Shown: one piece after another, positions 44,021-53,208 of the stretch
How the letters are laid out: each line of letters begins with the position of its first letter
Position numbering within the stretch: the stretch's first letter is position 1
Origin: Methylocystaceae bacterium
GTDB lineage: Bacteria; Pseudomonadota; Alphaproteobacteria; Rhodospirillales; Terasakiellaceae
Length of the DNA: 64,000 nt
Assembly (NCBI GenBank): GCA_013373205.1
Contig: JABXIG010000001.1
Location: 1-64,000 of the forward strand
Direction: 5' to 3'
The notes under the pieces: generated by a model
Databases searched by the model: none
Seen by the model: the letters and a program-made list of their open reading frames with translations, nothing else
Told to the model about the DNA's origin: nothing
Translations under genes and position numbers: made by a program

Positions 44021-44080
44021 GTCATTCCTGCGAATGCGGGAACTCAGAAAGCAGGATCCCCGTTTTTACGGGGATGACGG
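44021..44080. repeat. MITE-like palindromic element after the MscS gene
   Basis: Outer arms GTCATTCC (44021-44028) and GGGATGAC (44071-44078) are inverted with one mismatch. Inside are a TCCTGCGAATGCGGGA hairpin and an ATCCCCG/CGGGGAT hairpin. This layout (GTCATTCC-CGC-..-GGGATGAC) is typical of short intergenic palindromic repeats spread in proteobacterial genomes. Confidence 0.7.
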
Positions 44081-44086
44081 TATATT

Positions 44087-44130
44087 AATAAAAGAGCGTC
44101 TGAGGGTAGCCCTCAGACGCTCTTTTATTA
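44087..44130. terminator. Strong bidirectional terminator
   Basis: A long perfect stem, AAAAGAGCGTCTGAGGG (44090-44106) with CCCTCAGACGCTCTTTT (44110-44126) around TAG. It separates the MscS gene from the convergent M16 peptidase gene. Confidence 0.93.
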
Positions 44131-44135
44131 ACCAC

Positions 44136-45434
44136 TTACAACCCTTCGGGTTGGCCGACTACAACAGTCATAAGTTGATCCGGTTTTAAAAGCTTTTTTG
44201 CCACTCGATTGACATCTTCAGGTGTGACGGCTTCGACCAGTTCGTTGCGGGTTTTTAAGAAATCAATCGGCAGATCGTCTTTCTGCATCCCAACCAGAAT
44301 AGCCGCAATGGTATCGCTGGATTTAAAGCGCAAGGCAAAAGATCCTGTCAGGTAGGTCTTTGCATCTTTGACTTCCTGTGCGCTGACCCCTTCTGTTGCG
44401 GCCTTTTTCCATTCTGCGCGCACCACATCCAGCGTTTCTTTTACCCGGGCATTTTGTGTGCCAGCACCTGCCATCCAAAGTTCAGCGCTGTCATAATCGG
44501 CGAGGTAACTATAGACCGAATAGACCAGCCCGCGTTTTTCCCGTACTTCTTCATAAAGCCGTGATGAAAAGCCACCACCGCCTAGAATATAGTTCAACAC
44601 GTAGGCCGGATAGAAATCTTCATCATGGCGTTCTATCCCTTTTTGTGCAAACAGGATGCTACTTTGCGGAACCGCCTTGTTGATCACCTGCAAGCCACCT
44701 TTAAACTGTGGGTCGGCTTTGGCAATCTGCCAGTCCTTTGCGGTCTGCGGCAAACTTCCAAACACCTTATCCAATAGGTCTTTTAATTGATCCGGCGTGA
44801 TATCGCCAGACACGCCCACAATTAGATTATTTTTGCCCAGACGATCTTTGACAAAGCCGTGTAGATCGGACGGGGTGACACTTGCCACCCCATTCAACGT
44901 GCCTTTAGATCCGCGGGCATAAGGGTGATCCCCAAAAATTTTCCTATAGAGTGCAAGGGCAGCAATTGCATCCGGATCTTCTTCGCGTTGGCGTAAATCA
45001 GCCAAAATTTGCGAACGAATGCGTTCTACAGGCTCCGTGTCAAAGCGCGGGGCGGTGAGTGCGCCATTCAGCATTTCGGCTGCCGCATCCAGATTTTCAC
45101 GCAAGGTCAGAACACGCCCGCCAAAGCTGTCCATGCCAGCTTCGAAACGTAACGTGATGGACAAATCTTCCAAACGGCTTTGAAAACCCTGACTATCCCA
45201 CTTGTCTGCGCCTTCATCCATGGTAGCCGAGGCTAACCTTGCAAGGCCTTCTTTTCCAGCGGGGTCAAGGGCAGAGCCGCCACGGAAACTGAAACGCAAG
45301 GCCACAATCGGGTTGGTATGATCTTCAATCAACCAGGCCTTGATGCCTTTTTCAGACACAACTTCCTGCACGGGTGCGAGGGCATAGGCAGGTAGGGCAA
45401 AAAAGGTAATCAGTGCAATAATCAGATATCTCAT
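44136..45434 (-). CDS. M16-family peptidase-like protein, catalytically degenerate
   Basis: 432 residues. Signal peptide (YLIIALITFFALPAYA, about 3-18), then an M16B (pitrilysin/processing-peptidase) fold: WLIEDHTNPIVAL, FSFRGGSALDPAG, and the C-terminal LGGGGFSSRLYEEVREKRGLVYSV. The zinc motif HxxEH is absent. At the aligned place the sequence reads RLASA (66-70), so the protein cannot cleave on its own. M16 proteins often work as an active/inactive pair, and the active partner is encoded just upstream with a 4-bp overlap. Confidence 0.92.
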   Translation of the reverse strand: MRYLIIALITFFALPAYALAPVQEVVSEKGIKAWLIEDHTNPIVALRFSFRGGSALDPAGKEGLARLASATMDEGADKWDSQGFQSRLEDLSITLRFEAGMDSFGGRVLTLRENLDAAAEMLNGALTAPRFDTEPVERIRSQILADLRQREEDPDAIAALALYRKIFGDHPYARGSKGTLNGVASVTPSDLHGFVKDRLGKNNLIVGVSGDITPDQLKDLLDKVFGSLPQTAKDWQIAKADPQFKGGLQVINKAVPQSSILFAQKGIERHDEDFYPAYVLNYILGGGGFSSRLYEEVREKRGLVYSVYSYLADYDSAELWMAGAGTQNARVKETLDVVRAEWKKAATEGVSAQEVKDAKTYLTGSFALRFKSSDTIAAILVGMQKDDLPIDFLKTRNELVEAVTPEDVNRVAKKLLKPDQLMTVVVGQPEGL

Positions 45435-46771
45435 GAGTCTTCTTTCTTGCTCAACAACAGGGCGGTGGTGGAATATTGATCTTTAAGAACGGCGCGTAAA
45501 GCTTTGTTCACGTCATCACGGCTGACAGCCTTGATGGCTTCGGGCCAGCTTTCGACCTGATCAATGCTCATGCCTATAGCAAGGGCATTTCCGAGAACCT
45601 GTGCCGCAGTACCCAGATTATCTCGGGCAAAAACAGCTTCATTCACCAAGGTTTTTTGAGCGCGCAGGACCTCATCCTGACTGACGCCTTTTTCAATCAA
45701 TAGATCAATTTCACGTTTTAAGGCCGCTTCAACCTTGTCAATCGAAACTCCATTTTTGGCACTGGCCCAAAAAGTCATGGTCGATTGATCCAGCATGGTC
45801 GGGGAATAGTAAAATCCGGCAGAATCCGCAATTTTTTGATCGATCACCAAACTGCGATAAAGCCGGCTGGTTGCGCCACCGCCTAAGATATTTTCCAAGA
45901 CCTGTAAGGCATAAGGCGATGTGTCGCCTTTTTCAACCGATCCATAGCTTGGGGCAAGATAGCTGCGTTGGATGGAATCCTGACGCACGCGCTGGTCCTG
46001 CTTGATGACGCGGCGATCAGCATGTGCAGGGGGCTCACTAGGGCGGATGCGTTCATAATCCCCACCTTTATGAATAACGCCATAATATTTTTCTGCGAGT
46101 GGGCGAAGCTCTTCGAGTGTGATATCGCCTTCCACCACCAAGACTGCATTATTGGGCGCGTACCATTTTTTGTAAAACTGATTCAGATCCTCAAGGCTTA
46201 GGTCTTCGATCTCATGGGCCCAGCCGATGACAGGGATACGATAAGGATGGTTCATATATTGTGCGGTAGAAATTTGTTCGCGCAGCTGTGCAGACGGATT
46301 ATTATCTGTACGCTGACGACGTTCTTCCAGAATGACTTGACGTTCCGGCTCAATCACTTCTGCCGTAAGGGTCAGGTTGGTCATCCGGTCGGCTTCCATT
46401 TCCATGACGATCGGCAAACGGTCTTTGGCGACAGTCTGATAATATCCGGTGTAATCATAATAGGTAAACGCATTGTCGCGTCCGCCATTTTTGGCAACAA
46501 CTTTTGAGAACTCACCGGGGGCGAGTTTTTTTGTGCCTTTAAACATCAAATGTTCAAAGAAATGGGCAATACCGGATTTGCCTGCCGGTTCATCGGCTGA
46601 GCCCACCCGATACCAGACCATATGATGGACCACAGGCACGCGGTTGTTGGGGATCAACACCACCTGCATGCCATTTTTCAACATAAAGCTTTGGGGGTTA
46701 AACACGCCTGCTTGTGCTTGTCCACCAAACAGCGCGAGACCAAGAATTAAAAACAATATGCGCAAAGCCAC
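45431..46771 (-). CDS. M16-family zinc peptidase (active partner)
   Basis: 446 residues. Signal peptide at the N-terminus (LFLILGLALFGGQAQA). The active site HFFEH (70-74) binds zinc, with the downstream Glu of the motif in VILEERRQR about 80 residues later. The C-terminal half has LGGGATSRLYRSLVI. It probably degrades or processes peptides in the periplasm together with the downstream inactive subunit. The GTG at 46771 is used; a TTG two codons later (46765) is better spaced from the GAGG site, so the exact start is unsure. It follows the DUF3035 lipoprotein gene. Confidence 0.93.
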   Translation of the reverse strand: MALRILFLILGLALFGGQAQAGVFNPQSFMLKNGMQVVLIPNNRVPVVHHMVWYRVGSADEPAGKSGIAHFFEHLMFKGTKKLAPGEFSKVVAKNGGRDNAFTYYDYTGYYQTVAKDRLPIVMEMEADRMTNLTLTAEVIEPERQVILEERRQRTDNNPSAQLREQISTAQYMNHPYRIPVIGWAHEIEDLSLEDLNQFYKKWYAPNNAVLVVEGDITLEELRPLAEKYYGVIHKGGDYERIRPSEPPAHADRRVIKQDQRVRQDSIQRSYLAPSYGSVEKGDTSPYALQVLENILGGGATSRLYRSLVIDQKIADSAGFYYSPTMLDQSTMTFWASAKNGVSIDKVEAALKREIDLLIEKGVSQDEVLRAQKTLVNEAVFARDNLGTAAQVLGNALAIGMSIDQVESWPEAIKAVSRDDVNKALRAVLKDQYSTTALLLSKKEDS

Positions 46772-46839
46772 ATCCTCATGAAATCTTTAGCGATTTATAG
46801 GATGTAACTCAAAACCGTGTCGAAACAAGGGCAATTATT

Positions 46840-47421
46840 TTAATTTAGGATGCCTTCAAGCAGGGCCTTTTCTTCGCGTTCGATTATAATAGCACCAGAG
46901 CCATCAATTTTTTCACCCAAAGCCTGCGCTTCACGAATGCGTTGCGCTTCGGCAGCAGCATCGACCTTGGTGCCAAATTCAGCTTTATCTTTCCAGAACA
47001 TCAAATCTTCAGTGAAGGTTTGCGATTCTTCAATAAAGGCACTGGTTTCACGGTCAATGATTTTACGGATAGAGGGATCAGCGTTAACCGCACCGGTTTC
47101 TTGCAAAATTGAACGCAAACCCGGCGACATATTTTCATAAGAGTCAGCGTTATTTGTTTTTGCAGCAACGTCCCGCCCGGTCAGTGCACGTTGGGCGCGA
47201 TGGGTTTCATCTTCTTTTTGCGGACGTTCCGCCCCTGGGGTTGGCGGCTTTAGTGAATAATCTGGCGGCAGACTTAAGGGCGCACGCGAATAAACGGCAA
47301 ATTCGTCCGGGGCGGATTTTTCCAGACCCAACATTTCTTTTGTGCTGCTACAAGCTGTTAAAGCCACGCTCGCAAAGGCCAGAGCCAGAAATTTTTTAGA
47401 AGCTGATACAGACATGTCCAT
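46840..47421 (-). CDS. DUF3035 lipoprotein
   Basis: 193 residues. Signal with lipobox LTAC (about Cys24), then a Pro-rich segment (APLSLPPDYSLKPPTPGAE) typical of DUF3035, then a mostly helical, charged C-terminal half. Two starts (47421 and 47415) are possible. DUF3035 proteins are alphaproteobacterial outer-membrane-associated lipoproteins of unknown role, usually encoded between lspA and M16 peptidases as here. The link to LspA (which processes lipoproteins) and to peptidases suggests an envelope job (inference). Confidence 0.88.
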   Translation of the reverse strand: MDMSVSASKKFLALAFASVALTACSSTKEMLGLEKSAPDEFAVYSRAPLSLPPDYSLKPPTPGAERPQKEDETHRAQRALTGRDVAAKTNNADSYENMSPGLRSILQETGAVNADPSIRKIIDRETSAFIEESQTFTEDLMFWKDKAEFGTKVDAAAEAQRIREAQALGEKIDGSGAIIIEREEKALLEGILN

Positions 47422-47437
47422 CGCCGTGGGTTAAAGA

Positions 47438-47947
47438 TTAATCACTGTCTTCATTTTTAGATGAATCCGGCTTGCGAAACAAGCTATCTAAAATCAAAAG
47501 TGTTGCACCACAGGTAATTCCCATGTCAGCCACGTTAAAGGCTGGCCAGTGATGACCTGCATAATGAAAGTCCAAAAAGTCAGCAACCGCGCCCCAATGC
47601 AGGCGATCTACCCCATTACCGATGGCCCCGCCGATGATGGCACCACAGGGCAGAGCAAACGCCAGACGATTTTCACGCTGCATCCAAATCGCCAACCCAA
47701 TGGCCGCAATAAAAGCCAATCCGGACAGGACATAGACTTTCGTATACGAATCCCAACCAAACATGCCAAAGCTGACACCCTGATTCCAGGCCATGACGAT
47801 ATTGAAGAAGGATGTGACTTCGATTACATGGGGACGTACCATGATGTTATAGACGATTTCGAACTTCGTCCATTGATCAACCAAAAAGATGATCAGGGCC
47901 ATCAACAGGCCCGCAATCACGGGGCGTCTATGTAATAGCGTGCTCAT
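47438..47947 (-). CDS. lspA: Lipoprotein signal peptidase (signal peptidase II)
   Basis: 169 residues with four hydrophobic segments. The catalytic aspartates are Asp114 in GNGVDRLHWG and Asp141 in FNVADMG. It cuts prolipoproteins before the lipidated Cys. It lies directly downstream of ileS (5 bp between the stop and this start), the very common ileS-lspA pair, and upstream of a lipoprotein gene it would process. Confidence 0.96.
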   Translation of the reverse strand: MSTLLHRRPVIAGLLMALIIFLVDQWTKFEIVYNIMVRPHVIEVTSFFNIVMAWNQGVSFGMFGWDSYTKVYVLSGLAFIAAIGLAIWMQRENRLAFALPCGAIIGGAIGNGVDRLHWGAVADFLDFHYAGHHWPAFNVADMGITCGATLLILDSLFRKPDSSKNEDSD

Positions 47948-47952
47948 ATCTG

Positions 47953-50742
47953 TCAGGCAATAGCATCAGCGCAACGATGACAGATGCCACCTTCGCTGGT
48001 GACTTCTGGTAAAATCTGCCAGCAACGTTCACATTTACCGCCTTCGGCTTCTTTGAACATGACACCGATCCCGGCAACGTCTTCCATTGTATAGGCGCCG
48101 TCCGGAACGTCACCTTCTATCAATGTGGCGGCTGATGTGATGGAAATTTCTGCCAGATCAAGTCCGTTCATCACCTCGACATATTCTTTTGTCGCAAAGA
48201 CTTCAGGGGCGGCTTGCAAAGATGACCCGATGGCTTTTTCTTTACGTTTTAGCTCCAACGCGCCAGTAACGACACGACGTAATGTACGGATTTTTGACCA
48301 TTTGGCCGCCAGTTCATCATTTTTCCAGTTTTCCGGTACTTCCGGGAACTGGCGCAGGTGAACACTGTCGGCATCTTCGCCATAACGGCTGGTCCATGCT
48401 TCTTCCATGGTAAAGACCAAGAAAGGCGATAACCATGCTGTCAGGTGATTAAACAGAATGTCCAAAACGGTGCGTGCTGCGCGGCGGCGGATACTATCGT
48501 GCGCATCGCAATAAACGGCATCTTTGCGGATGTCGAAATAGAAGGCAGATAATTCCATTGCACAGAAATGGTGCAATTCAGCAAAAGCTTTATGGAAAAC
48601 AAAGTTGTTACAGGCTGTACGCAGTTGTTTGTCCAACTGATAGACACGGTGCAAAACCCAGCGTTCCAGTTCCGGCATGTCTTCATAGGGCAGTTTTTCT
48701 GCATCGCTAAAGCCGTCCAGATTACCCAGCATATAGCGGATGGTATTACGCAAACGGCGATAGACATCGGATTGTTGCTTGATGATGTCTTTGCCAACGC
48801 CGACATCAACTGTCGTGTCTGATGAAGCCACCCACAAGCGCAGGATATCGGCACCATATTGATTAATGACTTCGTTGGGTTCAATACCATTGCCGAGAGA
48901 TTTTGACATTTTCATGCCTTTCTCATCGACAAGGAAGCCGTGTGTCAAAATGGCGTTGTAAGGTGCACGTCCGCGTGTGCCGCAGGATTCCAGCAAGGAA
49001 GAATGGAACCAGCCCCGGTGTTGGTCTGAACCTTCAAGATATAAATCGGCAGGCCATGTCAAATCGTCGCGGTCTTCCAGTACAAAGGCGTGGGTTGAAC
49101 CGGAATCAAACCAGACATCCAAAATGTCAGTGACTTGCTCGTAGTCTTCAGCTTTGTATGTATCACCCAAGAATTCTTGGGGATCGCGGGAATACCAAGC
49201 ATCAGCCCCTTCTTCTTCAAAAGCGGCAACGATACGGTCGACAACATCCTGATCACGCAGTGGCTCACCTGATTTTTTGTTGACGAATACAGTGATCGGC
49301 ACACCCCACGCGCGTTGGCGTGATACACACCAATCCGGGCGATCTTTGATCATGCCCCCCAGACGGTTGCGGCCCATATCAGGGACAAAGCGGGTTTCAT
49401 CAATCGCTTTCAACGCTTTTTCACGCAGATTGTTGACGTCCATGGAAATGAACCACTGCGGCGTGTTGCGGAAAATCAACTTGGCTTTGGAACGCCACGA
49501 ACAGGGATAACTGTGCGTGATTTTGCCAGAGGCCAGCAAGCAGCCGACTTCGGTCAGTTGTTCCAAGATATGCGGGGCGACTTTATAGACATGTTCGCCA
49601 GCAAAGATCGGAACTTGTTCATAATAACAGCCGTCCGGTCCAACCGTATCGGGCACGGCAATGCCATATTCTTTAGAGACTTCCCAGTCTTCCTGACCGT
49701 GGCCCGGCGCGGTATGGACAAAGCCCGTACCTGCATCCGTGGTGACATGATCACCGGCAATACAAGGCACATCAAAATCATAGTCGCGTCCACGCCATGG
49801 GTGTGAACAGATGGTGCCGGCAAGGTCTTTGCCTTTAAACTGTGCCACAAGTTTAAAATCAGCCACTTTGGCATCACCCATGACTTCAGCCGCCAAGGAT
49901 TCTGCCACAGCGATTTTCTCACCCACGCGGGCAAGTGAGCCATCATGCACATCCAGGATTTCATAAACGGCATAATCAATGTCATTACCATAGGCAATTG
50001 CGCGGTTGCCCGGGATGGTCCAGGGGGTTGTGGTCCAGATGACGATTGTGGCGTCTTTAACGGCGTCCAGTTTGGTTTCTTCAACTTTGAAACGCACATG
50101 GATGGTGACCGATTCGTGGTCATAATATTCGACCTCGGCTTCCGCCAGAGCGGTTTTTTCTACTGGGGACCACATGACGGGCTTGGCCCCTTTATACAAA
50201 GAGCCATTCATTAAGAAGCGACATAGTTCTTTGGCGATTGTCGCTTCGGCATGGGGTGTCATGGTCAGATACGGGTCTGCCCAATTGCCTTCCAGACCAA
50301 GACGTTTGAATTCTTCGCGTTGAATATTGACCCATTCGCTGGCGAACTGGCGGCATTCTTCGCGGAATTCCAAGACAGGGACCTGATCCTTATCTTTTTT
50401 CTTTTTGCGGTATTTTTCTTCGATTTTCCATTCAATCGGCAAACCGTGACAATCCCAACCTGGCACATAATTGGCATTCTTACCCATCATCTGTTGGGTG
50501 CGCACAATGATGTCCTTCAGGATTTTATTGAGTGCATGACCCATGTGCAAATGACCATTCGCATAAGGTGGGCCGTCATGCAAAACAAAGGGTTCGCGAT
50601 CCTTGGCATCTTCTCTCAGCTTGTCGTAAAGACCAGTCTTTCCCCATTTTTCCAGAATCTTCGGCTCTTTTTGGGCAAGGCCGGCACGCATTGGAAAGTC
50701 AGTTTTAGGTAGGAATACAGTCGATTTATAGTCCACAGTCAT
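47953..50742 (-). CDS. ileS: Isoleucyl-tRNA synthetase
   Basis: 929 residues. Class I synthetase with the HIGH-type motif PPYANGHLHMGHALN near residue 60, the KMSKS motif GMKMSKSLGN (about 602-611) and a large editing domain between (with the TTPWTIPGN and HTAPGHGQEDW motifs). The C-terminal zinc finger is intact (CERCWQ ... CHRC), as in the common bacterial type. The start is ATG 50742. It is followed by lspA after 5 bp and preceded by ribF. No T-box leader was seen, as expected in a proteobacterium. Confidence 0.98.
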   Translation of the reverse strand: MTVDYKSTVFLPKTDFPMRAGLAQKEPKILEKWGKTGLYDKLREDAKDREPFVLHDGPPYANGHLHMGHALNKILKDIIVRTQQMMGKNANYVPGWDCHGLPIEWKIEEKYRKKKKDKDQVPVLEFREECRQFASEWVNIQREEFKRLGLEGNWADPYLTMTPHAEATIAKELCRFLMNGSLYKGAKPVMWSPVEKTALAEAEVEYYDHESVTIHVRFKVEETKLDAVKDATIVIWTTTPWTIPGNRAIAYGNDIDYAVYEILDVHDGSLARVGEKIAVAESLAAEVMGDAKVADFKLVAQFKGKDLAGTICSHPWRGRDYDFDVPCIAGDHVTTDAGTGFVHTAPGHGQEDWEVSKEYGIAVPDTVGPDGCYYEQVPIFAGEHVYKVAPHILEQLTEVGCLLASGKITHSYPCSWRSKAKLIFRNTPQWFISMDVNNLREKALKAIDETRFVPDMGRNRLGGMIKDRPDWCVSRQRAWGVPITVFVNKKSGEPLRDQDVVDRIVAAFEEEGADAWYSRDPQEFLGDTYKAEDYEQVTDILDVWFDSGSTHAFVLEDRDDLTWPADLYLEGSDQHRGWFHSSLLESCGTRGRAPYNAILTHGFLVDEKGMKMSKSLGNGIEPNEVINQYGADILRLWVASSDTTVDVGVGKDIIKQQSDVYRRLRNTIRYMLGNLDGFSDAEKLPYEDMPELERWVLHRVYQLDKQLRTACNNFVFHKAFAELHHFCAMELSAFYFDIRKDAVYCDAHDSIRRRAARTVLDILFNHLTAWLSPFLVFTMEEAWTSRYGEDADSVHLRQFPEVPENWKNDELAAKWSKIRTLRRVVTGALELKRKEKAIGSSLQAAPEVFATKEYVEVMNGLDLAEISITSAATLIEGDVPDGAYTMEDVAGIGVMFKEAEGGKCERCWQILPEVTSEGGICHRCADAIA

Positions 50743-50764
50743 GGTCTTCTCATACAGGAGAGGG

Positions 50765-51715
50765 TTAAAAAGGGTTGGTCTTCTTTAGTATGTCTTGGGC
50801 AAGGATGCAATCTTTTGCGATCTGATCTTTAATTTCATCCAATCCGTTGAATTTTTTCTCTGCCCGGATGAAGTCGATCAGGGCAACGCGCAGGTGCTTT
50901 CCGTAGAGATCGCCGTCATAATCAAACAGATGAGCTTCCAACATAATATCGCGCTTGTCAAAGGTCGGGCGTTTGCCAATATTGGCCACGCCGTCATGCC
51001 AGACGGTTTGGGTACCATCATCCACACCGGCGCGGATGGCATAGACACCATAAGCTGGTTCCAGATAATCATTCAGTTCCACATTGCAGGTCGGAAAGCC
51101 TATGGTGCGTCCGCGCTGATCGCCCTTGACCACACGGCCTTCAATTTCAAACGGGCGTCCAAGAACGGCTGCGGCTTCTTTAGGTTTACCGCCATAGAGG
51201 AAATCGCGAACGCGGGTGGAGGAATAAGCCTCGTTCCCATCATCACTGACCGGGTTGACACAGGTAAAGCCAAAACCCAGCTCACGTCCTTTATGCAGTA
51301 ACATGTCCGGATTACCTTGACGCTTGGCGCCAAAATAGAAATCATAGCCACAGACCACATGCTTGGCAGCAAGCCCGTCAATCAGCACATCTTTGATAAA
51401 ATCTTCGGCCTGACGGCTGGCAAAATCCATATCAAATTGCAAAACCACCAGATCATCTACGCCCATCTCTTCAATATGGCGGGCCTTAATGCGGAATGGG
51501 GTAATGCGAAACGGGTCCTGATCGGGCTTGAAGACCATGCGTGGATGAGGCTCAAACGTTAGCACGACCCAAGGAATCCGGTGTGCCTTGGCGATCCATC
51601 CGGCTTCGCCAATGACTTCCCGGTGCCCCAAGTGCACGCCGTCAAAGTTCCCAATCGCAACCGCGCCCCCTTTGACCTCGGGCGGCAGGTCCTCAAAATG
51701 TCTGTATATGCGCAT
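50765..51715 (-). CDS. ribF: Bifunctional riboflavin kinase / FAD synthetase
   Basis: 316 residues. N-terminal FMN adenylyltransferase domain (about 15-180) with GNFDGVHLGHREVI and VVCGYDFYFG, then the riboflavin kinase domain (about 190-310) with VVKGDQRGRTIGFPTCNVEL, the flavokinase signature. It makes FMN and FAD from riboflavin. It is the first gene of the ribF-ileS-lspA block. No ribosome binding site of note precedes the ATG, and no FMN riboswitch was seen. Confidence 0.96.
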   Translation of the reverse strand: MRIYRHFEDLPPEVKGGAVAIGNFDGVHLGHREVIGEAGWIAKAHRIPWVVLTFEPHPRMVFKPDQDPFRITPFRIKARHIEEMGVDDLVVLQFDMDFASRQAEDFIKDVLIDGLAAKHVVCGYDFYFGAKRQGNPDMLLHKGRELGFGFTCVNPVSDDGNEAYSSTRVRDFLYGGKPKEAAAVLGRPFEIEGRVVKGDQRGRTIGFPTCNVELNDYLEPAYGVYAIRAGVDDGTQTVWHDGVANIGKRPTFDKRDIMLEAHLFDYDGDLYGKHLRVALIDFIRAEKKFNGLDEIKDQIAKDCILAQDILKKTNPF

Positions 51716-51777
51716 GGAGGGGAAAGTAGCCTTATTCAGACAAGGGTCAAGGGGAAAGATAGACCTGAGGGGATTTT

Positions 51778-52572
51778 TTAAGGTCTGATTTCGCGCAGGA
51801 CTCGAAAGCTGATGTTATAACTAAACACATTCACATGATTTTTATAGCGATAGGCTGAACGTGACAGCTTTGGAAAGTAGTACCATGACCCGCCTCTGGT
51901 AACGCGTTGCTGGCAATCACCGTCCAGTCTTGCGCTGCCATCTGTTGGGGCCATTGCATAATGCGGGGTCCAGCAATCAGCTACCCAGTCCCAGGCATTG
52001 CCATGCATATCATGAAAGCCCCAGGGATTTGGTCTAAAAGACCCAACGGGTGCAGAGCCAAGGCCAGACCATTGTGAGCCGCACTTGCGGCAATTGGCGT
52101 TATTCTTTCCGGGCTTATCCCCCCACCAATATTCAGATGTGGTTCCTGCACGTGCGGCATATTCCCATTCGGCTTCACTGGGCAGGCGATAGGTTTGTCC
52201 GGTTTTTTGGGAAATCCATTTCAGATACACGTTGATATCATCATAGGTTAAATTGATGATGGGATAGATTCCGCGCCCCCAATTGTGGTCGTCCGGGTCT
52301 TTTTTACAGGGGCCTTCTTGTGCGCAGGCGTCCCATTCATCGAAAGTAACTTCGAATTTTCCCAGAGCATAAGGATAGTCGATGGTGACTTTATGGGCGG
52401 GGCGTTCATATTTATAATTATCATCATCGCCCATGATAAAAGAACCGGGGCCGACGACGATAAGCTTGGGACAAGTGTTGCAATCTTGAAATTCATCCCC
52501 AACTTTCAAAGTGTCAGTGGCGAAGCTTTCAAAGCTGCACAATAAGATTATGAGAAAAAACAGTTTATCCAT
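51778..52572 (-). CDS. Exported SUMF1 / formylglycine-generating-enzyme-like protein
   Basis: 264 residues. Signal peptide (LFFLIILLCSFESFA, about 4-18). FGE-sulfatase domain: FIMGDDDN, KVTIDYPYALGKFEVTFDEWDAC, YRLPSEAEWEYAARAGT, NPWGFHDMHGNAWDWVADCW and GGSWYYFPKLSRSAYR. True formylglycine-generating enzymes oxidise a Cys in sulfatases. Many bacterial homologues, including this one with no sulfatase nearby, lack proof of that activity and may bind or modify other substrates. The 3' end is 62 bp from ribF on the same strand. Confidence 0.87.
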   Translation of the reverse strand: MDKLFFLIILLCSFESFATDTLKVGDEFQDCNTCPKLIVVGPGSFIMGDDDNYKYERPAHKVTIDYPYALGKFEVTFDEWDACAQEGPCKKDPDDHNWGRGIYPIINLTYDDINVYLKWISQKTGQTYRLPSEAEWEYAARAGTTSEYWWGDKPGKNNANCRKCGSQWSGLGSAPVGSFRPNPWGFHDMHGNAWDWVADCWTPHYAMAPTDGSARLDGDCQQRVTRGGSWYYFPKLSRSAYRYKNHVNVFSYNISFRVLREIRP

Positions 52573-52656
52573 ATCGATAAGGTGACGTACTTTTTACTGT
52601 GGATCAATCTTTCTATTTTAGACGCATTAAAAAAGGCGAAACAATCATGCTTGTTA

Positions 52657-52715
52657 TTGACAGAAAATGAATAGTGGGCATTATGGGAACAACATTTATT
52701 CTCATTTAAAAATGA
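52657..52715 (+). promoter_or_regulatory. Candidate fur promoter and operator
   Basis: TTGACA (52657-52662) and CATTAT (52679-52684), 16 bp apart. Just downstream lies the AT-rich palindrome TCATTTAAAAATGA (52702-52715), which would sit near +11 to +24 and could mediate autoregulation. Alphaproteobacterial Fur/Mur sites vary, so the operator is tentative. Confidence 0.4.
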
Positions 52716-52752
52716 AGAACATAGGTTAATTTTAGGCAGAGGTAATAGGGTA

Positions 52753-53172
52753 ATGGCAGACTCTCGCATTGAAGAAATGTGCGTCGAAAAAGGTATGAAA
52801 ATGACGGGACAACGTCGTGTCATTGCCAAGGTTCTTTCAGATTCCTCGGATCATCCGGATGTGGAAGAGGTATATCGACGATCAAGCGAAGTCGACCCGA
52901 AGATTTCTATTGCAACTGTTTATCGAACTGTGCGCCTGTTTGAAGAAGCCGGTATTGTAGAACGTTTGGACTTTGGTGACGGGCGTGCGCGCTATGAAGA
53001 AGCGTCTGAAGAACATCATGATCACCTGATCAATGTCCAAACCGGTAAGATTTACGAATTCCATGATAACGAGATTGAAGAACTTCAGCGCAAGATTGCT
53101 GAAAAGCTCGGTTTCAAGTTGGTCGATCACCGTATGGAATTGTTTGGCGTGCCCCTTGATAATGACAAATAA
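52753..53172 (+). CDS. fur: Fur-family metal-responsive regulator (Fur/Mur)
   Basis: 139 residues. Winged helix (about 1-80) with MTGQRRVIAKVL and SIATVYRTVRLFEEAGIVERL, then the dimerisation domain. The metal-sensing HHDH is present (EEHHDHLI). The structural CxxC found in E. coli Fur is not: the following sequence is NVQTGKIYEF, as in many alphaproteobacterial Fur/Mur proteins that respond to Mn2+ or Fe2+. It lies upstream of the miaB block; in many alphaproteobacteria fur is adjacent to miaB, which fits. Confidence 0.93.
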   Translation: MADSRIEEMCVEKGMKMTGQRRVIAKVLSDSSDHPDVEEVYRRSSEVDPKISIATVYRTVRLFEEAGIVERLDFGDGRARYEEASEEHHDHLINVQTGKIYEFHDNEIEELQRKIAEKLGFKLVDHRMELFGVPLDNDK

Positions 53173-53208
53173 ATAATATATCAATTCTCTAATTGATAAC
53201 TCTTTCGA

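Noticed and set aside
50743-50764. T-box leader of ileS
   Set aside because: The gap to ribF is only about 20 bp, with no room for such a structure, and T-boxes are not typical of this class.
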